A stretch of DNA of 64,000 nucleotides. Origin: Acidicapsa acidisoli. Lineage in GTDB: Bacteria > Acidobacteriota > Terriglobia > Terriglobales > Acidobacteriaceae. Position numbers and translations under genes: made by a program. The stretch spans positions 744,001-808,000 of the forward strand of contig NZ_JAGSYI010000002.1 of NCBI RefSeq assembly GCF_025685625.1. Reading direction: 5' to 3'. Positions 50,217 to 58,986 of the stretch are shown piece after piece. The stretch's first letter is position 1. Each line of letters opens with the position of its first letter. The notes under the pieces were generated by a model, which did no database searches, had not been told where the DNA came from, and saw only the letters and a list, made by a program, of their open reading frames with translations.

Positions 50217-53200
50217 CTACTTGACTACGGGCGAGACGCAGGTCAGACCGGTGAAGTATCCGGGCAGGAATAACTCGGCTCCTGGTCCGGTAATTTCAAA
50301 GCTGACAACTTTTGTGGGTGTTCCGGATTGATCGACTTTCTGGCCGGCAAAAGTTGTGACAATCGGGAAGTCGAGTCTAACTCCAGCCGGAGACTTGGTG
50401 GGCTGGCCTACTTTGGCCAACTGGAACAGAGACCACGTCCCCTGGAAATCGCCGCCCTGGCTTGTGTCGTAGAAGACAGTAGCCTGATGGGCGCTTACGC
50501 CATTCCACGTGTAAGAAGAACCATTGGGAATCTTCTGACCATCCACTGCAATCGACGCGGTTCCAATACCCTTGCTCGGCAAAAAGCGCGGCGTAAAGCT
50601 GAAGGTCGGGTTCTGGCTGCCTGGTGGATAAAGCTTCGAAGAGACCGCGGCCGCATGGCTGAAGAACTGCACAAACTTCGGGTTCACCGGTTGCGGCGCA
50701 CTCGGTGCGGCGACATACTGCCCTCCCTGCGGCACCAGATAAGCCTTGAGGGCGGTGTTATAGATCGACCATAACGCTCCGGTGTCAGGAGCGAAGACCT
50801 GGTTGACCTCGGGCAATGTGGCCATCGTCGTCGAGTTCGGATTGAAGGGGAACTTGCCGAGGAGCGGATTCAGGGCTCCACAGATCTTGGCTCCAGCACC
50901 GTTGGCAGGTGCGCCCGGGCTCGGTGCGAGCTTGGCAGCGCATTGCACCGGTGCTTGCATCAAACCGAGGACTGTGGCTTCGGTGTGGAACTGCGAGTCG
51001 ACGTTGAAAGACTGGGCGGCCTGCTGCGCAGCGATGCCTGCGGCCGAAGCCGCCTGGATGACAGGCGCAAATGCAGTCGGATCAGTGGCCGCCGCGGGGT
51101 TCTGAGCGACCAAGTCCAAAGCGCCCGAGAGAGCAAGCAGCGCATTCACATAGCCGGTGCTCCCTGGCCCGATGAAGCGGTCGGTCGCGTTGGGATCGAC
51201 CAACGCCTGGGTCGGTTGGAAGGTGGATTTGATCTGCGGATCGCCGACAGCGGTGTTGTGGGAGACCGTATAGAACAGGGCAAGAAGCGGCGAAGCGGGA
51301 CCAGCCAGCGCATTGAGCCTTGTCGGAGCCTCATGTACGTTGCCGCAACTGACCACCTTTGCGTCGATGAGGAAGGCATGCCACTCCTTGATGAAGTCTG
51401 AGGAGTACTGCGCAGCGAGATCCTTGCTCACGGAAGCCGTGTTGAGAGACTGTCCTGCTTGATCCCCCAAGACCCAGGTTTCGCCCTGTAAGTAACCTTC
51501 GGGATGCTGAAGGGCGTTTTGCATGAAAGCGAAGCCGGTTTTTGTGAAGGCTCCGCGCACCACATGGCCGTCCGTTACGGAGGCAGCCGAGCCGGGATAC
51601 TGCTTGTTGAAGTCGATGTTGGAGCCGGTCTTGTCGGCGTCGTTGAGCATCGCCTGGTAAACGCGGGTCTCAGCCAGGAAGTGGGAGAGATAACCGCGCG
51701 TGTGGCTTACAACCATGGTGTCGGGGTTGATCGAATATGGAGGCTGGCGGACCAGTTCATTGGCGTAGAAGTCGATCTGCTTCTGCGCAAGCTGCTGTTG
51801 GTCTCCGTCGATTTGCCGTGATCCTATCCAATATTGGAGGAAAACCGGGGTAAGAAACTTGGCAACGCTCTTATCTGGATTGCTCGTGGTAATGAGATAC
51901 GCCTTGAGCGGGTTATATGCAGCTAGATAAGACGAGGAATCGCTGCTGGTTGCTGGAACATCCGGCAAGGTGCGCATGTAACCGACAAAGCCCGCCTGCG
52001 TGGGGTTGAGCAGCATCGGACGGAAGCGGTCGAAGTAGATTCGCCTTGCCTGCGCGTCCAGTTTGGCCCCTTGATACAGACCCCAGCGATAGCTCCATGG
52101 GGCACCGTTCTGCTGGTAGCCGTCCAGTTGAACAATTGTTTGGCGCAACTGATCGAGGTGTTGCAGATCGCTCAGACTGGGCAGCGATGGGGCAGTCGCA
52201 GCTGTAACCGGCAGGGCCTTGGCCGCGTTTTGAATCTGATGTTCCAATCCAAGATTGTTGAAGAACGAGACCAGGAGCAGGACGGTGTACACCGCGAAAA
52301 GAAATGCCAGCGTTCCGAAAAGAATGCGGCGGAAAAGACGCGCCGGAGCGGTCTGCTGCGTAGCTGAGAGCGCGCTCTTATCGCCAAGGATAATTTCAGG
52401 AAACAGTCGCGGCAGAAAGGTCCATTGTGGCACGCGTGATGCGACCATCGTGGGCGGAGCAGCAGTGCGTCCGGGCGACTGCGATTTACCCAGAGAGATG
52501 TTGAGGTATTGGGTTGCGCCTGCGTCCTGCGAAACGCGTTCCTCGGCGACGGGCGCATTGGCCATTCGCTCAACTATCTGCGCGCGGATGCCGGTGAAAT
52601 AAACGCCGCGCAGATAGGGATTAGCACTTAGCTGGCTGGGCTTGCACAGCTCCACCAGATATTGGTTCAGGTTTTTGCGAATCTTGCCAAATTCGCGAGG
52701 AAATTCGTAGACGCCGGGCGCGTTCCGCGGCTCGTTTTCGCGGTCGAGCATCTCAACGCGGAACTCTCCGAGTTTGTACGTAAGGCCGTCGAGAACAGCG
52801 GCAACCATCCGTGTCGCCTGATCGGCGTAGACACCGGCTGAAACATCGGTTTTCGGCAGTGGAGAACCGAGAATCTGGCGGACTTCCACATTCGAGAGAT
52901 TACGTACGTACTCCTCGAAGTGAGGAACACGGTCCAGCTTGGTGACAATCACGTAGACGGGCAGAGTGGTGCCCAGCAGGCGGCTGATCTCGCGCAGTTG
53001 TGCGCCGGTGGCTCGCGCCGCTGCCATCAGAGACGCTCCTCCGTCGGCGAGGAGAAGTTGCTCAGCACTGACGCAGACAATCGCGGCGCGTGCGGCCGCG
53101 CCTGTGCCGAATGCGGAGCGATAGGCTTTGGGACGGGTGCGCTCAATCATCCGCGTGAGCAATGCGTTGCTCTGGCGGACGCTGGCTCCCGCTTCGAGAA

Positions 53201-53663
53201 TGGCGGCAAGCTTGGTAAACCAAAGGTTCAGGACAGGAGTCGGAGCGGATTCGCTGTCACGCGAGGCTGTACCGGCTACCAACTCGGGATCAAGGCCGGA
53301 TCGAACTACGAGTGTGGTTTTCGCCGCACCAGTTTCGCCGAGGAGGTAGATGACGGGCAAAGCGGCCAGGGTCTTCGCACCCTGCTGCGACTCGCGCAGC
53401 TTGCGATTCGCGTCATTGAGCAGTACGTCAACCTCGCCAGTGGCTCCGGCAGCATCTCCCTCCTGCCCCTCCCTTTTCTTTGCCCGGAAATGCAGAACGA
53501 GAATAACGACGGCAGCCGCGACACCAGCCAGGAGGATCAGCACGATAAAAACAATGGCCGCGACCCCCTGCAGATGGAGCAGGTAAGCGAGACCGAAGGC
53601 CAGAAGGGCGGCAATCAGAAGAACGGCGGCAACAAGCACATAGACGAGCAAGGGATCCCCCAA
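50217..53663 (-). CDS. tssM: T6SS membrane-complex protein TssM (IcmF)
   Basis: 1148 residues, the usual IcmF size. Two N-terminal TMs (about 6-30 and 33-58: LVAAVLLIAALLAFGLAYLL, VAAIVFIVLILLAGVAAAVVIL) are followed by a cytosolic GTPase-like domain with Walker A GETGAAKTT at 109-117 and YVIVTKLDRV. A third TM (ILFGTLAFLFAVYTVLLLVSFF) lies near 440, and a large periplasmic domain ends with the beta-rich C-terminus that contacts TssJ in other systems. The start codon appears to be TTG at 53663, 15 bp after tssL; AAGG lies close upstream. With TssL it forms the inner-membrane T6SS base. No tssJ gene is visible in the window. Confidence 0.93.
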   Translation of the reverse strand: MGDPLLVYVLVAAVLLIAALLAFGLAYLLHLQGVAAIVFIVLILLAGVAAAVVILVLHFRAKKREGQEGDAAGATGEVDVLLNDANRKLRESQQGAKTLAALPVIYLLGETGAAKTTLVVRSGLDPELVAGTASRDSESAPTPVLNLWFTKLAAILEAGASVRQSNALLTRMIERTRPKAYRSAFGTGAAARAAIVCVSAEQLLLADGGASLMAAARATGAQLREISRLLGTTLPVYVIVTKLDRVPHFEEYVRNLSNVEVRQILGSPLPKTDVSAGVYADQATRMVAAVLDGLTYKLGEFRVEMLDRENEPRNAPGVYEFPREFGKIRKNLNQYLVELCKPSQLSANPYLRGVYFTGIRAQIVERMANAPVAEERVSQDAGATQYLNISLGKSQSPGRTAAPPTMVASRVPQWTFLPRLFPEIILGDKSALSATQQTAPARLFRRILFGTLAFLFAVYTVLLLVSFFNNLGLEHQIQNAAKALPVTAATAPSLPSLSDLQHLDQLRQTIVQLDGYQQNGAPWSYRWGLYQGAKLDAQARRIYFDRFRPMLLNPTQAGFVGYMRTLPDVPATSSDSSSYLAAYNPLKAYLITTSNPDKSVAKFLTPVFLQYWIGSRQIDGDQQQLAQKQIDFYANELVRQPPYSINPDTMVVSHTRGYLSHFLAETRVYQAMLNDADKTGSNIDFNKQYPGSAASVTDGHVVRGAFTKTGFAFMQNALQHPEGYLQGETWVLGDQAGQSLNTASVSKDLAAQYSSDFIKEWHAFLIDAKVVSCGNVHEAPTRLNALAGPASPLLALFYTVSHNTAVGDPQIKSTFQPTQALVDPNATDRFIGPGSTGYVNALLALSGALDLVAQNPAAATDPTAFAPVIQAASAAGIAAQQAAQSFNVDSQFHTEATVLGLMQAPVQCAAKLAPSPGAPANGAGAKICGALNPLLGKFPFNPNSTTMATLPEVNQVFAPDTGALWSIYNTALKAYLVPQGGQYVAAPSAPQPVNPKFVQFFSHAAAVSSKLYPPGSQNPTFSFTPRFLPSKGIGTASIAVDGQKIPNGSSYTWNGVSAHQATVFYDTSQGGDFQGTWSLFQLAKVGQPTKSPAGVRLDFPIVTTFAGQKVDQSGTPTKVVSFEITGPGAELFLPGYFTGLTCVSPVVK

Positions 53664-53678
53664 ACAACCTTAGAAAAA

Positions 53679-54419
53679 CTAGCCGAGCTGCGACGCTCCT
53701 GAAATCAGGGCAACCAGGGAGCCGCCGTATACGAGAATCGTCAGCAGCAGCAAAGCGATGGCCGCAATTCCCAAGCCGCGGCTCCAGCGATCGATCGCTG
53801 CGGTCTGCTTGACTTCGGGCGCTGGCGCGCCATCCGGCATGAATGCCACCTGCCCACGGATTCGATTGATCTTTTCCCGAGCCTGGTGGATGAGTGTTTG
53901 AATTTCCCCGCTCGGCCGGGATGCCCCAGCACTTCGTGCGGCACCCTGCTGCGTGGAAAAGTAATCTGTTGTACTTGTGCTAAGCGCATATTGGCCCTTG
54001 AACCCAAGCAGCATGCACAGGCAGAAGACCTCCAGGCAATCGGCGGTCTCCTGGGAATCCTGGCGGGCAAGAAGCGAGCGCAGGTGTTCGAAGAAAACCT
54101 CCCCAGCACGATTGTGGCCGAACATTTCTTCCTGCAAGGGGCGCTGAGCCCAGTCGGCGAAAGCCGGACTTTGCAGCTTGAGCACGCTTTCGTCCAGCAA
54201 AGCGACCACCGCGAAGAAAGCCAATTGATTCATCTCGCTGGAATAGCCGAGAGCTTTGGCGTCTTCCATGGCGGATTTGAGGGCGGCGCGGATGCTTGTC
54301 CGAAATCCCTGCGAGTTGGGAACCGACTGCTGAGCAAGCGAAGAGAGCCGCAGGATGGTGGTGAGCGAGTTCTCGTAACACGAGGCCAGGCTGTAAGTGC
54401 GCTGCGGACTTTCCTTCAT
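53679..54419 (-). CDS. tssL: T6SS membrane-complex protein TssL (DotU/IcmH)
   Basis: 246 residues. The cytosolic hook domain shows DotU family blocks: YSSEMNQLAFFAVVALLDESVLK near 60-85, LQEEMFGHNRAGEVFFEHL near 95-115, and CLEVFCLCMLLGFKGQYAL near 125-145. One C-terminal TM (GLGIAAIALLLLTILVYGGSLVALI, about 215-240) makes it tail-anchored. No OmpA-like peptidoglycan domain is fused. It is the first gene of a tssL-tssM pair and divergent from the GEFTR-repeat gene across 371 bp. ATG at 54419. Confidence 0.92.
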   Translation of the reverse strand: MKESPQRTYSLASCYENSLTTILRLSSLAQQSVPNSQGFRTSIRAALKSAMEDAKALGYSSEMNQLAFFAVVALLDESVLKLQSPAFADWAQRPLQEEMFGHNRAGEVFFEHLRSLLARQDSQETADCLEVFCLCMLLGFKGQYALSTSTTDYFSTQQGAARSAGASRPSGEIQTLIHQAREKINRIRGQVAFMPDGAPAPEVKQTAAIDRWSRGLGIAAIALLLLTILVYGGSLVALISGASQLG

Positions 54420-54790
54420 CGATGTTTTCCCCGATAACGCTGCAATTTACCCCAAAGCCGACATTCGCGTCGCTGAATCAACTCAACGATCCGCGAACAC
54501 GAAAGGATCGGTCCGGAAATCATTAAGAGCATACCTCAACCAAACGGAGGCAAGAGAAAAACTTCCGGCACGTATGGAAAGTGGCGGGGACCTGCTATGC
54601 GTTTCTTCCCAATCGATCGTTTGATCGCTTTCCGATTCGCGAACACGTTGTCTATGTAACGGGACGCCCAAACAGAGCACTCTCTCCCAGGAGAGTTTGT
54701 CGAGGGCGTGACAATCACTTTACGCAACAATCCGGGGCGTGTAAGCTTCGCAATGAGCACTGCTGCAAACTGTAGAGGACGATCTTTCGT
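54420..54790. promoter_or_regulatory. Divergent T6SS promoter region with direct repeats
   Basis: 371 bp between tssL (minus) and the GEFTR-repeat gene (plus). CGCGAACACG occurs twice in direct orientation (54492-54501 and 54638-54647), 146 bp apart. ACTCTC/GAGAGT forms a short hairpin at 54679-54696. These could be binding sites for a shared regulator; this is inferred. No clear sigma-70 or sigma-54 consensus was found, and no ORF is supported. Confidence 0.4.
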
Positions 54791-56089
54791 ATGACCGTGA
54801 ACGACTTCAATCCGGGACAGGAGCCGCATGAGCAGGGAGAATCGCTCAGCGCCACGGGAATGTTCTTGCGTGCCCTTGAATCGAATTCGACGCCGCCTCA
54901 ACAGCCAGCCGAAGCGGATGTGACAAAACCTGCCGCGCCGCAAGCTGCGCCCGCAGTCTCAGGCCCATCTCCTTCCGAACCTGGTGAGTTTACGCGAATG
55001 TTTCAGGCGTCGAACCCCGCTCAGAGCTCGAATCAAGCTCCGTCTACAATGCCGGTTCCGCCAGTGCAGCCTGCGCCTGCTTCCACGGCACCGGCTAATC
55101 CTCCGAGCCCTGCACCCGTTCCCGCCGCAGGGCCAGGTCCGGGAGAGTTCACGCGTATTTTTGTGAAAGCTGCGGCTCCGCCAGTTGAGCCATCTGTCCG
55201 AACGGTGGTAGAAGCCTCGCCTTCGGCTGTCGCACCGTCCCGCATGAAGGGTTTTTCCACTCCGGGGATATCAGACTCCGCATCTGCGGAGGGTAGCTTT
55301 ACGCAGTTCTTCAAGGCTGCGTCTGCCGCCCCAACTCCTGCGCCTCCTCCGCCACCTGCTCAGAGCTTTGCACCACCCGCGCCTGCACCGGCTAAGCCTG
55401 CACCTACGAAGCCTGTTCAATCCAATGATTGGCCGAATGAATCGGCGTTCAGCGCAACCTCAAAGCCGTTCGAGCCCACGCCGAGCCCTGCGCCCATTTC
55501 CACGACTCCAGCCTCCGGCAGCGCGGCTGGCCTTCTTTCGGCGCTGTCTTCGCCGGGAGCAGGGACATACGCGCCGCGTCAGGCGGAGCCAGTTCCCTAC
55601 CGGCCTGAGCCGATGCCTTCGTACACTCCTGCTCCGCCGCCGGCAGAGCCGTCGAGCATAGAGGCCGGCAGCGTTACAAGATTGATCCAGCGCCTGTCGC
55701 AGGTTCCCAAGGAAGCTCCGCCGGAGCCTCTGCCACCCGCTTCGCCTGCTCCCCTGGGCGCAAGTCCAAGTTCCGGCCCCGGAGAGTTTACTCGGATGAT
55801 CTCCGGGAATGCGGTGCAGGCTGCGATTAGCACTGCGCCGTCCGCTCCGCCGGCTCCGGCAGTTGCCGCGCCTGCCGCGTCCATTCCGGCACCGGCAATC
55901 GCGGCGCCTGCAATCAAGGCTCCCGCGCCGCCGCCGGCTCCCAAGTTCGAAGCGCCTAAGCCTGCGCCGCCGGCAGTCGCCGCACCCAAGGGCAAGTTGG
56001 AGGCCATGGTGCCCATCCTGCTCGTCGTGAACACGTTTCTGCTAGTTGTCTTGCTGGTGGTAGTTATCTTCGCGATGAAAGGCAAGTAA
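54791..56089 (+). CDS. Proline-rich tail-anchored protein with six GEFTR-like motifs
   Basis: 432 residues, mostly disordered Pro/Ala-rich sequence with one C-terminal TM (VPILLVVNTFLLVVLLVVVIFAM, about 407-429) and three residues after it, so tail-anchored with the bulk presumably cytosolic. A short motif recurs: GMFLRAL (23-29), GEFTRMF (65-71), GEFTRIF (118-124), GSFTQFF (168-174), GSVTRLI (293-299) and GEFTRMI (331-337), usually after Pro/Gly-rich linkers and followed by a small helix. Consensus is about G-x-F-T-R-[MI]-[FI]. The conserved Thr could be a kinase target, or the motif a docking peptide. No known domain is recognised. The gene is divergent from tssL and lies between the tssLM and tssBC blocks, so a T6SS-linked scaffold is plausible. 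Confidence 0.75.
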   Translation: MTVNDFNPGQEPHEQGESLSATGMFLRALESNSTPPQQPAEADVTKPAAPQAAPAVSGPSPSEPGEFTRMFQASNPAQSSNQAPSTMPVPPVQPAPASTAPANPPSPAPVPAAGPGPGEFTRIFVKAAAPPVEPSVRTVVEASPSAVAPSRMKGFSTPGISDSASAEGSFTQFFKAASAAPTPAPPPPPAQSFAPPAPAPAKPAPTKPVQSNDWPNESAFSATSKPFEPTPSPAPISTTPASGSAAGLLSALSSPGAGTYAPRQAEPVPYRPEPMPSYTPAPPPAEPSSIEAGSVTRLIQRLSQVPKEAPPEPLPPASPAPLGASPSSGPGEFTRMISGNAVQAAISTAPSAPPAPAVAAPAASIPAPAIAAPAIKAPAPPPAPKFEAPKPAPPAVAAPKGKLEAMVPILLVVNTFLLVVLLVVVIFAMKGK

Positions 56090-56130
56090 CTTCGCAGTAA
56101 GATAACTGGCTTCGCCATTGACGGCATCAC

Positions 56131-56412
56131 TCAAGCGAGCAAGCCATTGTCGCGCAGCAGCGTGTCGGTCCGCTCAAAACTCGAAATCAGGATCATCCCC
56201 TGAGATCGAGCTTTGCCAGCCCATCTGGTTGCATCATCCTCATTGAACTTCAATTCGATCAGCAGCGCGACCAGATCGTCATAATTGTTAGCCTTGGCCG
56301 GCCGCGTAGCCAACCGGCCTGCGTAGGGAACAAACATTACCTCAAAATATGGCCGTACCCCTTCCGATCCAGGGTTCGCCGAAATGCGGAGATTCCCTGT
56401 GAGCTTCGCCAT
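56131..56412 (-). CDS. Small conserved-looking protein of unknown function
   Basis: 93 residues. The start is well supported: AAGGAG lies 7 nt before the ATG at 56412. The sequence is balanced in composition and reads like a real folded domain: two or three N-terminal strands (GNLRISANPGSEG, PYFEVMFVPYAG), then helices (NNYDDLVALLIELKFNEDDATRWAGKARSQG), then a strand (MILISSF) and a short helix. It has no signal peptide, TM or recognised domain. It lies on the minus strand downstream of the methyltransferase gene (gap about 180 bp) inside the T6SS region and is convergent with the GEFTR-repeat gene. Confidence 0.6.
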   Translation of the reverse strand: MAKLTGNLRISANPGSEGVRPYFEVMFVPYAGRLATRPAKANNYDDLVALLIELKFNEDDATRWAGKARSQGMILISSFERTDTLLRDNGLLA

Positions 56413-56589
56413 CCATCCACTCCTTGGTCTTGTGGACCTTCTTCTTGACTTCCATGCCTCCTCACCAGTCTTTCACAAGTGCCCAAGCCTCTTGTAACGA
56501 GATAAGTGTCGATCGATCGCAGCGATATTCCGCGATGAATGGACATGGAGGGAACGATGGATAAAACGGCCGGATTCTCCGGCCATCCA

Positions 56590-58059
56590 TTACGGATGGG
56601 CGACAACAACAAAGCCGCGCTCGATCAGCTTGCGAATCATGGCCAGGCATTCGCGCCGCACCGTTTCCAGGGGAGCGTTTGCCGTGACGGCGAAACCCTG
56701 GATAGCTTCCTCGGCGGTCCGCGTACCGTCGCAGGTTGCGAGGAATTCCGCCACCAGCGGCTGCACCGTCAAGTGGAAAGGAAAACCGCTGATCAGGCGC
56801 AGGGTAAGCGACTCGGCGCGCCACTGACCTCCTGCCTGATCGCATATCTGCTCCAGTCGCACATTCGGCGAAAGCATCGGTCGAATCGCGAGCAACTGCT
56901 CGTCTTCCTCCATAGCCCGCACCAGATCGTGCGCAGCGAAGGTGGATACAATCAACTCGCCAAGATTACCAGTCGGAGTCTTGGGCACCTCTTCGATCCG
57001 CACCCAGTTGCTTCCCGAGCGACGACGCATCACTACAAGTCCATCGTGAATGGCCTCGACACCTCGCTGGCGATAGTAGTTCATGTAGCCGTCATACTGC
57101 GCGGCGTCATTCGTGGAGTCCTGCGATGTCTCTCGAATCCGATGTTGGGCGTACTCCGCTGGGTCCTGCGTCAGTCCCTTCATCACCCAGGCGTCGCAGC
57201 CAGTCCCCTCCAGCCATTCGGCGATGCGTTCCTCCCAGGGTTGACCTTTGACCTGCGCCCACTCGCAGAGCATCTGCATGTACCCACCCTCGTTCAAATA
57301 GCTCGGAGCCTCTTTTACCAGGCGGCGGCAAAGGCCATCGAGTTCCATTGAGTTATCGCAAAAAAGATAGTCGGTTTGCGGAGTTATGAAAAACGGAGGG
57401 TTGGAAAGGATCAGATCAAAACTGCGATCTGACACGGGAGCGAAACAATCTCCGGTAAGTACCTCAATGTTATTTACTTCATTAAGCCGGGCATTGAATT
57501 GCGCAAACAGAGCTGCTCTTGCGTTCAGATCCGTGGCTACTACGATGTCACTGTGCCGGGCCGCGCCGAGGCTTAGGATGCCACTTCCGGTGCCCAGGTC
57601 GAGCGTTGCGCGCGAGTGGCGGCGGACTGCGAACTTGTTCAGAAATTTGCTGGTCGGGTTAGGCCAGAGCACCAGTTCGGCCTGATGTGTCTCGAATGCC
57701 GAGGGATAATCGGACGCAACGAGAAAGTCGTCAATGGGCAAAAGCATCGCCCCGCCTACGAACCAATCTTCTTTCAACTCGATCAATCCCGATTCCAGCA
57801 ACAGCGAGAGGAGCTCTTCAGGAGCCGCTTCCCGAACTGGAGATTTGTGTTGCGCACACCCCATCCAGAACCAGCGAAGCAATGCGTTGAGCAATGTTGG
57901 CGCGGAGGTGCGATCGAGCAATCGCGGCAGATTACGCAACTGGCGGGAAGGCAACTCCGCGGCGCCAAGGTGCTTGCGCAAGTTGGGTTCGGTATAGCCG
58001 GCTTCCACGAAGAAGTCGCGGAGTCGTTGGGAGTTCTGGGACGAAAGTAGCGTTAACAT
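56590..58059 (-). CDS. SAM-dependent methyltransferase (HemK/N6-MTase-like) with flanking domains
   Basis: 489 residues. The class I methyltransferase core (about 125-320) has SAM motif TLDLGTGSGILSLGAA, acidic strand-end IVVATDLNARA and the catalytic-type LILSNPPFFI; NPP-F motifs modify planar amide or amino groups such as Gln in release factors or adenine in nucleic acid. An N-terminal helical domain (about 1-120) and a C-terminal domain of about 150 residues with a winged-helix-like part (CDGTRTAEEAIQGFAVTANAPLETVRRECLAMIRKLIERGFV) flank it. The substrate is unknown. It stands alone on the minus strand within the T6SS region and is not a known T6SS core gene. ATG at 58059. Confidence 0.8.
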   Translation of the reverse strand: MLTLLSSQNSQRLRDFFVEAGYTEPNLRKHLGAAELPSRQLRNLPRLLDRTSAPTLLNALLRWFWMGCAQHKSPVREAAPEELLSLLLESGLIELKEDWFVGGAMLLPIDDFLVASDYPSAFETHQAELVLWPNPTSKFLNKFAVRRHSRATLDLGTGSGILSLGAARHSDIVVATDLNARAALFAQFNARLNEVNNIEVLTGDCFAPVSDRSFDLILSNPPFFITPQTDYLFCDNSMELDGLCRRLVKEAPSYLNEGGYMQMLCEWAQVKGQPWEERIAEWLEGTGCDAWVMKGLTQDPAEYAQHRIRETSQDSTNDAAQYDGYMNYYRQRGVEAIHDGLVVMRRRSGSNWVRIEEVPKTPTGNLGELIVSTFAAHDLVRAMEEDEQLLAIRPMLSPNVRLEQICDQAGGQWRAESLTLRLISGFPFHLTVQPLVAEFLATCDGTRTAEEAIQGFAVTANAPLETVRRECLAMIRKLIERGFVVVAHP

Positions 58060-58467
58060 ACGGTTCCAACCTTACCATTACCGCCAGCAGGAACAGGAAG
58101 ATGTACCATGTAGGTCGATCACTCTTCGCCTCATTCGTGAATCTGTTCGCAGCCCTCCCAGTGACACGTTACCATCCCCGCTTTGCGTTGAAAACCCTAA
58201 GGTAATACGTGAAAAGATTTTGTCTTGACCAGCCATTTTGCGTGTGGTATCACCATTACGCACAAGAAATTGATCGATGGGGCTCTGAAAACTTCCGTTA
58301 GTTTTCTGCGCGATCTTCTTCTGCTACAGTTCCTTTGTTGCTCATTTTCAGAAACGTTCTCGATCCCCCTAGCCGCCAACTCCTTTACCGGAAACGCATT
58401 GGAGTGCGGCTGAAAATTCATTGAAACGATCGACCGACTTTGATCACTATCGGTAAAGGAAGGAATC
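58060..58467. other. Divergent intergenic region before tssB
   Basis: 408 bp between the methyltransferase gene (minus) and tssB (plus). Apart from the promoter candidate at 58225-58253 and the AAGGAAGG ribosome site of tssB, nothing specific was recognised. A short TTG-initiated frame here lacks support. Confidence 0.4.
58225..58253 (+). promoter_or_regulatory. Candidate sigma-70-type promoter of the tssB operon
   Basis: TTGACC (58225-58230, 5 of 6 matches to the -35 consensus) and TATCAC (58248-58253, 4 of 6 matches to the -10) are separated by exactly 17 bp. It lies about 215 bp upstream of tssB and would leave a long leader. No sigma-54 -24/-12 site was found. Confidence 0.4.
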
Positions 58468-58986
58468 ATGGCCAGGCAAAGCGCACAGCACAAACTGGAC
58501 CGGGTGCGGCCTCCGCGGGTGCAAATCACCTATGACGTTGAAGTTGGTGGCGCAATCGAAATCAAAGAGCTCCCTTTCGTTGTTGGAGTTCTTGGAGATT
58601 TTACGGGCAACCCGGAGCAGCCGCTTCCGAAGCTGAAAGACCGGAAATTTGTAGAGGTAAATCCGGACAACTTCGATACGGTTCTGGAGGGTATGAAGCC
58701 TCACCTCGCTTTCGCCGTAGAGAACAAGCTCAGCGACGATCCCGAAGCCGCAAATTTGAAGATCGACCTCAAGTTCCGCAAGTTTGACGACTTCGAGCCT
58801 GCCAATGTCGCCAAGCAGGTCAAGCCACTCAAGGAGCTTCTCGATCTGCGCACACGGCTGTCGGATTTGCGCGGTTCGCTGCAAGGCAACGACAAGCTGG
58901 AAGAATTGCTGCTGGAAGCAGTCGGCAATACGGAGAAGCTGGATAAGCTGAAGGGTGAAATCGGCAAAGGAGAATCCAATGGCTGA
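58468..58986 (+). CDS. tssB: T6SS sheath small subunit TssB (VipA)
   Basis: 172 residues, the usual size. Family blocks: RVRPPRVQITYDVEVGGAIEIKELPFVVGVLGDFTG, DRKFVEVNPDNFDTVLEGMKPHLAFAVEN, LKIDLKFRKFDDFEPANVAKQVKPLKELLDLRTRLSDL. TssB and TssC form the contractile cytosolic sheath. AAGGAAGG precedes the ATG. The stop overlaps the tssC start by eight bases, so the two are translationally coupled. It heads the plus-strand block tssB-tssC-hcp-tagJ-tssA-tssE. Confidence 0.96.
   Translation: MARQSAQHKLDRVRPPRVQITYDVEVGGAIEIKELPFVVGVLGDFTGNPEQPLPKLKDRKFVEVNPDNFDTVLEGMKPHLAFAVENKLSDDPEAANLKIDLKFRKFDDFEPANVAKQVKPLKELLDLRTRLSDLRGSLQGNDKLEELLLEAVGNTEKLDKLKGEIGKGESNG

Noticed and set aside
58225-58413. 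Short plus-strand frame of 62 codons before tssB
   Set aside because: It begins with TTG inside the promoter candidate, has no Shine-Dalgarno and shows no family resemblance.
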